Of a stretch of 56,875 bases of DNA, positions 15,893-23,580 are shown piece after piece (the stretch's first letter is position 1; each line of letters begins with the position of its first letter). The position numbers and the translations under genes were made by a program. The notes below the pieces were generated by a model that saw nothing but the letters and a program-made list of their open reading frames with translations, searched no databases and was not told where the DNA came from. Location of the stretch: assembly GCA_028277185.1 (NCBI GenBank), contig JANQGQ010000017.1:1-56875 (forward strand), in the 5' to 3' direction. Source of the stretch: Woeseiaceae bacterium. GTDB lineage: Bacteria; Pseudomonadota; Gammaproteobacteria; Steroidobacterales; Woeseiaceae.

Positions 15893-18096
15893 GAACGGCG
15901 CCCCCGTCTGCCGCCGCGGCCGCGCCGGTTCTCGTAGCCTTCCCATACCGGGCGAAAATCGATGCGGCGGGTCTCCATGTCCACTTTCGCGACGCGGACG
16001 TCGATCCGATCGCCCAGGCCGAAGCGCTGACCGGACCGTTCTCCGTTCAGGGTCAGCGTCCGCGGATCGAAATGGTAGTAGTCGTTCGGCAGGCTGGTGA
16101 CGTGCACGAGACCGTCGACCATGAGATCGGTTAGCTGCACGAAGAGACCGAAACGCGTCACGCTGGTCACGACGCCGCGGTACTGTTCGCCGAGCTGATC
16201 CTGCATGTACTGGCACTTGAGCCAGGCTTCGACGTCGCGCGTCGCGTCCTCGGCGCGGCGTTCGTGGTGCGAGCACAAGGCGCCGAGACGCTCCATTTCG
16301 TCCTTTCGGTAACGGTACTTGCCGGGCTTGCCACCCCGGACGATGTGCTTGATGGCCCGATGCACCAGCAGATCGGGGTAGCGGCGTATCGGCGACGTGA
16401 AGTGGGCGTACGCATCGAGCGCGAGCCCGAAATGACCGATGTTTGCCGGCGTGTACTCGGCGTGCTGCAGCGAGCGCAGCATCTGCATGGCGATCGCCGC
16501 CGCGTCTTCCCTGCCGCGGACCTGTCGCAAGAGCTGATTGAACTGCTTCGGGCTGACGTGCTCGGGTTGCGGTACTTTGAGGCCCAGCGTCTGCAGATAC
16601 AGCCTGAGCTCTTCGAAGCGATCCGGGTCCGGTTTCGCGTGCACCCGGTAGAGTCCCTGAATCCGGTGGCGACGCAGGAACTTCGCCGCCGCGACGTTCG
16701 CGGCGATCATGCACTCCTCAATAAGACGGTGAGCGTCGCTCCGCGGCAGCGTGTGTATCGCGGCAATCTCACCGCGGCGGTTCAGCTCGAAACGGGTCTG
16801 CGGCAAATCGAGCTCGATGGCGCCGCGACGCCCACGGGCCTTCGCGAACGCCTTGTAGACCTCATGCAGGCGCCGGATGGCCGGTCGGAGCGCTTTCGGC
16901 ACACCGCTGTCGCGCTCGCCGTCGAGCAGCGCGGCGACCTGGCTGTAAGTCAGCCGCGCCTTGGATCGCATCACGCCTTCATGGAAGGCCGACCGCGTAA
17001 CGCGGCCCTCCGCGTTGACGCGCATCTCGCAGACCATGCAGAGACGGTCTACCTTCGGATTCAGCGAGCAGAGGCCGTTCGACAGAACCTCCGGAAGCAT
17101 CGGCACGACCCTGTCGGGAAAGTACACGGAGGTGCCGCGGACGATCGCCTGCTGATCGAGCGGTGACCCGGCCTCGACATAGTGACCCACGTCGGCAATG
17201 GCCACGATGAGGCGCCAGCCGCTGCCGCTCCGTTCGGCGTACACGGCGTCGTCGAAGTCGCGGGCGTCGGCGCCGTCGATCGTAACGAGGTCGAGCCCGC
17301 GAAGATCGAGCCGGCCCTGCTTCGCACGGCTGGGTACTGTCTTGCCGTACTTGTCGGCAGCCGCACGCACTGCCCTCGGCCACCGCGTCGGAATACCGTG
17401 AGACTCGATGGCGATTTCGGTCGCGATCCCCTTTTGGTCGGGCGTCCCGATGACGCGTGTGATGCGGCCCGTCGCCTGCTCGACGTAAGTCGGGTAGTCG
17501 AGAATCTCCGCGACGACGACGTCGCCTGACCGGGCGCCGCCGGATTCGCCCTTCGCGATCAGAACGCGATGCGCGATCCGCGAGTTGTCGGGAATGAAAA
17601 CGCCGATGCCGCGCTCGCGGATGAACTTGCCGACGAGTTCCTGCGTGGAACGCTCCAGAACCTCGACGAGCTTCCCCTCCGGCTTGCCGCGGCGATCCTT
17701 GCCGACAACCGACACGGCGACGCGATCGCCGTCGAACAAGGAGCGCATTTCGCGGGCCGAGAGATAGACGTCGTCGGCCTCACCGTCGTCGCGCACGACG
17801 AAGCCGAAACCGTCTTTGTGACCGCTTACGGTTCCCGTCACGAGATCGATCTTCGCGGTAAGGCAGTAGACCCCGCGCCGGTTCTCGATGATCTGTCCCG
17901 CGCGAACCATGGCGTTCAGACGGTCGACGAGCAGGGAGCGCATACGCTGGCCCTTGAGGCCGAAGTCGCCGAGGATCCTGTCCACCTTGACCGGCTCGCC
18001 CTCCTCAGTCAGATAGTCGAGTAGCGCGTTGCGATCGGGGATCGGGTGCTTGTAGGGGCGTTGCGACTTTGCTTTTCGCGCTTTTTTTGGTACCAA
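15889..18096 (-). CDS. rnr: Ribonuclease R
   Basis: Processive 3'-5' exoribonuclease that degrades structured RNA and takes part in rRNA quality control and trans-translation. The order is an N-terminal winged helix (about 20-85), two cold-shock domains (about 85-250), the RNB catalytic domain with TIDGADARDFDDAVYAE (about 265-600), and an S1 domain (about 640-720). A short basic Arg/Gly tail follows. Length is 735 aa. The TTG start (18094-18096) has AAGGAA upstream. It is coupled to rlmB, as in E. coli and Pseudomonas. Confidence 0.97.
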   Translation of the reverse strand: MVPKKARKAKSQRPYKHPIPDRNALLDYLTEEGEPVKVDRILGDFGLKGQRMRSLLVDRLNAMVRAGQIIENRRGVYCLTAKIDLVTGTVSGHKDGFGFVVRDDGEADDVYLSAREMRSLFDGDRVAVSVVGKDRRGKPEGKLVEVLERSTQELVGKFIRERGIGVFIPDNSRIAHRVLIAKGESGGARSGDVVVAEILDYPTYVEQATGRITRVIGTPDQKGIATEIAIESHGIPTRWPRAVRAAADKYGKTVPSRAKQGRLDLRGLDLVTIDGADARDFDDAVYAERSGSGWRLIVAIADVGHYVEAGSPLDQQAIVRGTSVYFPDRVVPMLPEVLSNGLCSLNPKVDRLCMVCEMRVNAEGRVTRSAFHEGVMRSKARLTYSQVAALLDGERDSGVPKALRPAIRRLHEVYKAFAKARGRRGAIELDLPQTRFELNRRGEIAAIHTLPRSDAHRLIEECMIAANVAAAKFLRRHRIQGLYRVHAKPDPDRFEELRLYLQTLGLKVPQPEHVSPKQFNQLLRQVRGREDAAAIAMQMLRSLQHAEYTPANIGHFGLALDAYAHFTSPIRRYPDLLVHRAIKHIVRGGKPGKYRYRKDEMERLGALCSHHERRAEDATRDVEAWLKCQYMQDQLGEQYRGVVTSVTRFGLFVQLTDLMVDGLVHVTSLPNDYYHFDPRTLTLNGERSGQRFGLGDRIDVRVAKVDMETRRIDFRPVWEGYENRRGRGGRRGRRS

Positions 18097-18139
18097 GAAG
18101 GGAATTCCTTATTAAGGCGGACGGGCCGGGATTGGCTGT

Positions 18140-18168
18140 TTGACAGCTCATTCGGACGCCAGTAAAGT
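18140..18168 (+). promoter_or_regulatory. Predicted promoter of tRNA-Leu
   Basis: A perfect -35 TTGACA (18140-18145), a 17-base spacer and -10 TAAAGT (18163-18168) are followed by a GC-rich start region (CGCCGCCCTGC). That pattern is typical of stringently controlled stable-RNA promoters. The tRNA begins 39 bases after the -10. Confidence 0.65.
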
Positions 18169-18189
18169 TCGCCGCCCTGCAGGTGCGGC

Positions 18190-18195
18190 ATTGTA
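18190..18195 (-). promoter_or_regulatory. Possible -10 element of rnr
   Basis: TACAAT on the minus strand, in a sequence context (GGTACAATGCCGC) close to that of the rpsP promoter. It would give rnr a leader of about 85 bases. The matching -35 would lie at the 5' end of the tRNA gene and is weak. Confidence 0.3.
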
Positions 18196-18207
18196 CCTGC
18201 GAGCCAC

Positions 18208-18294
18208 GCCGAGGTGGCGGAATTGGTAGACGCGCTAGCTTCAGGTGCTAGTGGGGGTAACCCCGTGGAGGTTCAAGTCCTCTTCTCGGCACCA
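18208..18294 (+). tRNA. tRNA-Leu (anticodon CAG)
   Basis: Class II tRNA of 87 bases, including an encoded CCA end. The acceptor arms GCCGAGG and TCTCGGC pair with one G-T. The D-arm is GGCGGAATTGGTAGACGC. The anticodon arm CTAGC-TTCAGGT-GCTAG presents CAG. The variable arm has GGGGTAACCCC, and the T-arm is GGAGGTTCAAGTCCTC. Close resemblance to E. coli tRNA-Leu1 fixes the identity. A tRNA-Leu gene at this site, between purA and rnr, is known in Pseudomonas. Confidence 0.97.
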
Positions 18295-18300
18295 GATACA
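18270..18300 (+). repeat. Direct repeat, tRNA-Leu copy (attachment-site-like)
   Basis: The 31 bases from the T-arm through CCA and the first six bases of the terminator are repeated exactly at 18481-18511. The T-loop-to-3'-end segment is a classic target of tyrosine integrases. Confidence 0.8.
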
Positions 18301-18338
18301 GAAAGGCCCGCATAGTGCGGGCCTTTCTGTATCTGGTG
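18290..18338 (+). terminator. Very long perfect hairpin ending the tRNA-Leu transcript
   Basis: Two 23-base arms (18290-18312 and 18316-18338) are perfect reverse complements around the loop TAG. The left arm includes the last C, the discriminator A and the CCA of the tRNA. The descending arm contains CCTTTCTG but no long T-run, so it may act as terminator, 3' processing signal or both. Confidence 0.7.
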
Positions 18339-18480
18339 TCGGGCACAGGGCTGCCTCCAGGGTGCCCTCCTCGGCGACGGCGGCTTCCCCTTTTGTCTGA
18401 CGAATCCGCTTTTGGTCAGTGGCTACACTACCTCGGTATCACGTCATCTCGACGATCGTATTGAGCGATACGTTTGAGAC
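18339..18480. other. Non-coding segment between the two tRNA-3' repeats
   Basis: This stretch contains no convincing gene, promoter pair or RNA. It does not resemble the 5' half of tRNA-Leu, so the second repeat is not simply a decayed full tRNA copy. If the repeats are attachment sites, this is all that remains between them. It may be the residue of a deleted element. Confidence 0.5.
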
Positions 18481-18511
18481 GGTTCAAGTCCTCTTCTCGG
18501 CACCAGATACA
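18481..18511 (+). repeat. Direct repeat, second copy of the tRNA-Leu 3' end
   Basis: Exact 31-base copy of 18270-18300, followed by an imperfect copy of the terminator (about 18512-18548, several substitutions) that can no longer form the full stem. The copies are 211 bases apart. Homology begins abruptly at the T-arm. Confidence 0.8.
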
Positions 18512-18584
18512 CGAAGGCCCGCTTAGTGCGGGACATACTGTATTCTGGACTTCACACCGAATTGCGGTTGTTGGCTTTGGGCGT

Positions 18585-19331
18585 ATGCGGTCTACCTCCA
18601 TTCTCAATGAGGCGTCGTTCCTGAAATCATCACTACTCGCCTTTGCCGCGCTGGCGGCTTCGACGTTACCTGGTTGTCAGTCAGGGCCACAGGTCAGCGC
18701 GTCGGATCCCGCGCTCAGACCGGCTGCGATCGTCGACGTCACCGATGTCGTGAGTGATCTCGAACTCGACATACGCTACGCGGGCGCCGACAACTTTGTC
18801 GGCGGGGTCGTCGATGGTTATATCGCGCCGAAGTGTCTGGTCCACGCAGAAGTCGCCGCGAAGCTGAAGGTAGCTCAGCGAAACGCTATGGCCCAAGGGC
18901 TTAAGCTCAAGATCTTCGACTGCTACCGGCCACAGCGCGCTGTCGATCATTTCGTACGTTGGGCCGCGGACACTCACGATAAGCGGACCAAGGCGGCGTA
19001 CTACCCGAATGAAGAAAAAGCCGAACTCATCGGCCCCTACATCGCTGCACGGTCTGGCCACTCGAGAGCTGCAGCGATCGACTTGACGTTGGTTAGTAAG
19101 GACCGCAATGGCGTCTGGGTCGAACTCGACATGGGCACCCCGTTCGATTTCTTCGACGCGCGTTCGAATACCGCCGATCCGCGCATTACTTCCGAACAGC
19201 GACGCAACCGCTATCGTTTACGGCAAATCATGATCGACGCAGGCTTCCAACCCTACGATCTCGAGTGGTGGCACTTCTCGCTGGCGGACGAACCCTATCC
19301 GGAGACGTACTTCGACTTTGCGGTGGAATAG
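18585..19331 (+). CDS. D-Ala-D-Ala dipeptidase (VanX/DdpX-like) lipoprotein
   Basis: Zinc dipeptidase of the peptidase M15D family, expected to cut D-Ala-D-Ala. From the ATG at 18585 (248 aa) there is a hydrophobic leader ending in the lipobox LPGC, so it is probably anchored in the periplasm. It carries YRPQRA (substrate-binding Arg region), the zinc motif SGHSRAAAIDLTL with His159 and Asp166, and LEWWHF with catalytic Glu227 and zinc His230. All expected catalytic residues are present. Periplasmic location fits peptide salvage rather than vancomycin resistance, and no vanHAS genes are nearby. It is the first gene after the tRNA-repeat scar. Confidence 0.88.
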   Translation: MRSTSILNEASFLKSSLLAFAALAASTLPGCQSGPQVSASDPALRPAAIVDVTDVVSDLELDIRYAGADNFVGGVVDGYIAPKCLVHAEVAAKLKVAQRNAMAQGLKLKIFDCYRPQRAVDHFVRWAADTHDKRTKAAYYPNEEKAELIGPYIAARSGHSRAAAIDLTLVSKDRNGVWVELDMGTPFDFFDARSNTADPRITSEQRRNRYRLRQIMIDAGFQPYDLEWWHFSLADEPYPETYFDFAVE

Positions 19332-19339
19332 CGGCACCG

Positions 19340-19370
19340 CCCGACCGACGATGCGCTCATACCGGTCGGG
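19340..19370. terminator. Inverted repeat between convergent genes
   Basis: CCCGACCG (19340-19347) and CGGTCGGG (19363-19370) can form an 8-bp stem with a 15-base loop between the VanX-like and TonB-receptor stops. No T-run follows on either strand. Confidence 0.3.
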
Positions 19371-19399
19371 GGAGTACGGGCGATGCCGCCATACTGTCG

Positions 19400-21817
19400 C
19401 TACTCGAAGCCGTATGACAACCTCAGGCCGACGGTGCGCGGGCGTACGAAGATCGACCGGTATCCCCACTGCCCACCGACGACCTGAAACGACGTCTCGC
19501 CGTCTTCGTTCGTCAGATTGCTGACCCAGAGGCTGGTGGCAATCGGACCGCGGCTGTACTGCACCGACGCGCCAATCGTCGTGTAGGCGTCGAACTCGTA
19601 CGGCTCGTTCTGATCCTGCCGATCGCTTTGCACGGCACCCACGTAGCGAAAGTCCACGTTCGAGCGGATCTCGCCACCGAAGGCCTCCGTGTAGAAGTCG
19701 ATGCCGAAGTTGTGCCGGTCGTTCGGGGTGCCACCCAACTCGTCACCGTCGAACCAGGTGCGGCAGCTCGTGGTCGTGTTGCCCTCGAACAGGCAGACGG
19801 TCCGGTCTTCGACGAACTCACCTTCGGTAAACGCGGACTCCCAGCGCACGCCGACGTTATCGTTGACCTGATAGCGCAGCGCCAGCTCGATGCCCCGCGT
19901 TTCCGCATCCGGGCCGTTCGTCGTGCCGTTCAGCGGGAAACCCAGGATCGACTGTGAGTAGTAGGTCTGCGTGTTGTCCCACTCGATGAGGTAGGCATTG
20001 GCCTGCAGGTAGAGGCCGTCGTCGAGAAACGAGCCCTTGAAGCCCAGCTCGTAGTTGGTCGTGGAGTCCGGCTCGAAGACCTGCGTGCTCACGGCGACGA
20101 CTTCGCCGCCATCGTCGCGAAAACCGTTGGTCCCGCCGCGGCGGAAACCCTCCGAGATCGTCAGATAGCTGAACGCGGAATCGGTGAAACGATAAGCGGC
20201 GCCCAACTTGAAAATCGACTCGCCGGTATCCTCACCGCGCGACACGTCGTCGTTGATGCCGAGGAAACCCGTGTAGTCGCTGATGGTTTTTCGCGTCTCG
20301 TCTTCCCAATTGAAGAAGCGCGCACCGACGGTGACGTCCAGCCTGTCGGTAAATGAGTACGTCAGCTCACCGTAGATCGCGGTTTCCTGATAGTTCGTAT
20401 CGAAGACTTCGGAGTAACCGTTGTCGAGAAACTCCCGCTCCGGGAAGTCCACCCGCGGATCGCAGCACCCGTAGGCCTCCAGTATCGCATCGTCGAGGCC
20501 CGGAAAAATCTCCCAGAACCTGAGGGTCGAGTCGTTGTCGGTGTGGTACAGACCGACGATCCACTGCCAGCGTCCGGACGACAGTGACGTCAGGCGGGTC
20601 TCATGCACGAAACCCTCGTAGGCATTGTCATAGCGAATGAAGGCCGACTGGTTCGTCTGGTCGGGCAGTAGCGGCGGGATACCCGCCAGAATCCCGTAAA
20701 ACAGGTAACCCTCGTTGAGATAGTCGCCCTGACCCGAGCGGGTATCCTCGTACACCGCCGTACTGCTGTGCAGCGTCGCAAATCCCATGTCCCAGTCGAA
20801 GTCGATCGAACCCAGCTCGAAATCGCGATCGGTGAACTCTTCATGCACGGACTGCACGGTGTAGCGGTCGACCTGAAAAGGAGCGGTCTCACGCGTGAAC
20901 GCACAGTCCGGTCCAACCTGGTCGCAGGCCACGCCAACGTCGAGGCGGCTCGACGCGCGGGAGCCGTGGGCGGTCTGATCCTGCGCGGCGTACGCCAGGT
21001 TGACCGTGAACGTGTCGGTCAGGTCCGCCTGAAGCTGGATGCGGCCGGTCGCCGTCTCCTCCCAGTCGTCGTCCTCGTAGAGATTCTGCGACGGGTTCGG
21101 CGTGGGAACGCGGGCGTCGTCACCGGTAAGCCAGACCGGGCTGCCTACGCGGTCCGTAAAGCCGCCGTCGTCGAGGTACGCAAACGAGGCACGGACCGCA
21201 ACCGTGTCGGAAAGCGGCGCGTTGACGACGAAATCCGTGTCGTGGCTCAGCGAGCCCTCCTTGACCTGGTAGACGTTGGTGTTCGCCGAGAAGGTGAAGC
21301 GGTCCGGATCGGGCTTGTTCGTGATGTAACGAATCGTGCCGCCCAGGCTGCCGCCGCCGTACAGCGTGCCTTGCGGCCCGAGCAGGGACTCGACCCGGGC
21401 CACGTCCTTGATGCGGTACGCAATGTTCGGAAGCGGCGTCCAGTCGAGGTAATAGGCAAGCGTGCTGCGCGTAAAAAACTCGATGTTGTTCGCGTTGACC
21501 GGCGATACGTTCAGACCCCGGACCGTCACCGACTCGGCAAGCCGGTTGTTGTTGCCGGGCGCGCTGATCAGGACGCTGTCGGCAATCAGTTCCTTCACGT
21601 CGCCGATGTTCCGCCGCCGCAACTCACCCTCCGGGATTGCCGAGATGTTCATGGCGATCTCACTGGCCAGAGCTTCCCGGCCGGAGCCGGTGACGACGAT
21701 TTCTTCAAGGTAGCGCTCGCTGTCGTCCTCTTCGTCCTGGGCGATGGCGGTTCCGGCCGGAAACGCCGCGAGTATTGCAAGCGTGGTTGCTGCGAATGGT
21801 CCGTAGGCTTGGCGCAC
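19400..21817 (-). CDS. TonB-dependent outer-membrane receptor
   Basis: Beta-barrel receptor driven by TonB/ExbBD; the ligand is unknown. The GTG start (21815-21817) is preceded by GGGGAGA at ideal spacing and yields a clean signal peptide (MRQAYGPFAATTLAILAAF...AIAQ). The TonB box is EEIVVTG. The plug domain (about 45-165) has VTVRGLN, VESLLGPQGTLYGGGSLGG and TIRYITNKPDPDRF. A barrel of about 640 residues follows and ends in an aromatic-rich strand with terminal GLRLSYGFE. Length is 805 aa. The barrel resembles the FecA/FhuA-like iron-complex receptor group common in alpha- and gammaproteobacteria, which gives no firm substrate. It is divergent from the LuxR regulator 168 bases away, a likely regulator-target pair. 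Confidence 0.9.
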   Translation of the reverse strand: MRQAYGPFAATTLAILAAFPAGTAIAQDEEDDSERYLEEIVVTGSGREALASEIAMNISAIPEGELRRRNIGDVKELIADSVLISAPGNNNRLAESVTVRGLNVSPVNANNIEFFTRSTLAYYLDWTPLPNIAYRIKDVARVESLLGPQGTLYGGGSLGGTIRYITNKPDPDRFTFSANTNVYQVKEGSLSHDTDFVVNAPLSDTVAVRASFAYLDDGGFTDRVGSPVWLTGDDARVPTPNPSQNLYEDDDWEETATGRIQLQADLTDTFTVNLAYAAQDQTAHGSRASSRLDVGVACDQVGPDCAFTRETAPFQVDRYTVQSVHEEFTDRDFELGSIDFDWDMGFATLHSSTAVYEDTRSGQGDYLNEGYLFYGILAGIPPLLPDQTNQSAFIRYDNAYEGFVHETRLTSLSSGRWQWIVGLYHTDNDSTLRFWEIFPGLDDAILEAYGCCDPRVDFPEREFLDNGYSEVFDTNYQETAIYGELTYSFTDRLDVTVGARFFNWEDETRKTISDYTGFLGINDDVSRGEDTGESIFKLGAAYRFTDSAFSYLTISEGFRRGGTNGFRDDGGEVVAVSTQVFEPDSTTNYELGFKGSFLDDGLYLQANAYLIEWDNTQTYYSQSILGFPLNGTTNGPDAETRGIELALRYQVNDNVGVRWESAFTEGEFVEDRTVCLFEGNTTTSCRTWFDGDELGGTPNDRHNFGIDFYTEAFGGEIRSNVDFRYVGAVQSDRQDQNEPYEFDAYTTIGASVQYSRGPIATSLWVSNLTNEDGETSFQVVGGQWGYRSIFVRPRTVGLRLSYGFE

Positions 21818-21984
21818 GATTGTTCTCCCCCGAGCTGAATCGATATCGCGACCTTCGAACATAGACGGTTTTCGGGCCCGCGGGCATTCCCGAATTGGGT
21901 AGGGTGGCGTGCTAAGCTAGGCCCTCGTTCGAACCGAGCGTCTGGCTAGTGTGGTCGATGAAAAATTCATAATAACAATAGGTT

Positions 21985-22839
21985 ATGGATTATTTCTCAT
22001 CGCTTTCCAGCTGGAATCGACACCTCGCGAAGCTGCTCGACCCGCTTTTCCGCGACCGCCTGCCGGAAGAACTCATAGCCGGATGCGACGCTCTGCTGCC
22101 GTCCGACTCGGCGCTACTCGTCGTGTGCGGCGAAACGATCAAGCCGCTGCCGCTGTTCGACAACATCCCGGCCGATGTCCGTCACCTGCATATCGATCCC
22201 TATCTCGACGGCGCCTACCTGTTGGATCCGTACTACCGGGCCGGCATCAGCGGCGTCCGGTCGGGCCTGTACAAGCTCGACGAAGTGGCGCCGCCGGGTT
22301 TCGACTACGAGGAGTACTTCCTGCGCTACTACCGCGATGCGAAGATTGCCGCGGAAATCGGCTTCATCACTGCCTTGCCGGGCGGCTATTTCTCGATTCT
22401 GTCGCTGGCAATGCACGAAGGGTCCCCGGACTTCGACCCGGCGCGGGTTGAGCTGCTGCGTACGGCACAGCCGGTCGTGGATACGGCCATTACCCGGCAC
22501 TGGCTGGACATCCAGGAGTCCGGCAACCAGAGCATCGTCACTCCGCTGCATTCCCAGCTCGAAACGGCTCTCGCGGTGTTTGGCGATTCGATCCTGACCG
22601 GCCGCGAAGCCGAAGTCATTCGTATGTACCTGCACGGACACGCAACGAGTTCGATTGCCGAGAAACTGTCGATCACGATCCATACCGTCGCGATGCACCG
22701 GAAGAACGCTTACGCGAGGCTCGACATCGGCTCCCAGTTCGAGCTGTTCCATCTGTTCATCGATTCGCTGTCCTGCTTCGACGCCGCAGCGGGCGACGAT
22801 CCGCTGCAAACCTATCTCGCGGCGGCGCCCCGCGTATAG
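21985..22839 (+). CDS. LuxR-family transcriptional regulator
   Basis: A 284-aa regulator with a C-terminal LuxR/GerE helix-turn-helix (about 207-265: LTGREAEVIRMYLHGHATSS, IAEKLSITIHTVAMHRKNAY). The N-terminal domain (about 1-190) resembles neither a response-regulator receiver nor a clear autoinducer domain. It contains DPYLDGAYLLDPYYRAG, seen in a GAF-like group of solo LuxR proteins. It is divergent from the first TonB receptor, so it may control that gene. The intergenic DNA holds a GTTCGAAC palindrome (21927-21934) and an AT-rich stretch (about 21960-21985). The ATG has only a weak ribosome-binding site. Confidence 0.82.
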   Translation: MDYFSSLSSWNRHLAKLLDPLFRDRLPEELIAGCDALLPSDSALLVVCGETIKPLPLFDNIPADVRHLHIDPYLDGAYLLDPYYRAGISGVRSGLYKLDEVAPPGFDYEEYFLRYYRDAKIAAEIGFITALPGGYFSILSLAMHEGSPDFDPARVELLRTAQPVVDTAITRHWLDIQESGNQSIVTPLHSQLETALAVFGDSILTGREAEVIRMYLHGHATSSIAEKLSITIHTVAMHRKNAYARLDIGSQFELFHLFIDSLSCFDAAAGDDPLQTYLAAAPRV

Positions 22840-22844
22840 CGCCG

Positions 22845-23546
22845 TCAGTCGTCGAGGTGGATGTTGACGCGACGATTTCGCCGCCCTTTCTTCTCGACCT
22901 TACCGATCCGTACCTGCCCGACCTCGCCGGTCGATGCCAGGTGCGTGCCGCCGCAGGGCTGTAAGTCCACGCCTTCGATTTCGAGCAGGCGAACGCGTCC
23001 CTGCCCGCGCGGCGGCTGCACCGACATCGTGCGGACGAGCTCCGGTTGCCGATCCAGTTCTTCGTCGCTGATCCAGCGGCAGCGGACGGGGTGATCGGCG
23101 GCGACCAGCGCATCGAGTGCTGCCTGCGCGGCGGCCTTGTCGACCGTGTCCTCCATGTCGAAGTCCAGCCGGCTCTTCGCGGCCGAGATATTGCCGCCGG
23201 TCACGCCATACGGCAGCACGGCACCAAGCAGGTGGAGAGCGGTGTGCATACGCATGTGGCGATGACGCCGGTCCCAGTCGATGACGGCGCGGACCTCCTG
23301 CCCGACGGCGGGCATGACCGGATCCGGCCCGAGCAGATGCAGGATCTCGCCGGCCTCGCCATACCGCGTATCGACGACGGAAACGCTCTGCCCGTCCCAC
23401 TCGATACGTCCCGTATCGCCGGGCTGACCGCCGCCCATGGGATAGAACACGGTCCGGTCCAGCACCAGCGCGGCATCGCGCACAGCCGTGACGGCCGCCG
23501 TGCAGTCCCTGGCATACGCGTCGTTTCGGAATAGATCGTCGGTCAC
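22845..23546 (-). CDS. Alanyl-tRNA editing protein (AlaX-like)
   Basis: Stand-alone zinc-dependent deacylase of the AlaRS editing-domain superfamily, expected to hydrolyse Ser or Gly mischarged on tRNA-Ala. Landmarks are FYPMGGGQPGDTG, the zinc ligands in HTALHLLGA and the later CGGTHL. The GTG start (23544-23546) follows GAGGTG, giving 233 aa; the frame stays open upstream but is not conserved. Length and the presence of the N-terminal barrel fit AlaX-M/L rather than the shortest type. It is last in a lacI-pfkB-alaX set, an unexpected place for a proofreading enzyme. Confidence 0.88.
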   Translation of the reverse strand: MTDDLFRNDAYARDCTAAVTAVRDAALVLDRTVFYPMGGGQPGDTGRIEWDGQSVSVVDTRYGEAGEILHLLGPDPVMPAVGQEVRAVIDWDRRHRHMRMHTALHLLGAVLPYGVTGGNISAAKSRLDFDMEDTVDKAAAQAALDALVAADHPVRCRWISDEELDRQPELVRTMSVQPPRGQGRVRLLEIEGVDLQPCGGTHLASTGEVGQVRIGKVEKKGRRNRRVNIHLDD

Positions 23547-23580
23547 GGCACCCACCTCTGCCCGGACATCATAGCGCAGC

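Noticed and set aside
15893..16714. N-terminal extension of the rlmB frame by about 270 codons
   Set aside because: The extension overlaps rnr coding sequence in another frame and is Arg-rich and not conserved; the GTG at 15892 gives the normal RlmB start.
18339..18480. Remnant of an integrase gene between the tRNA repeats
   Set aside because: Reading the frames by eye gave no integrase-like motif; the stretch is too short and featureless to call.
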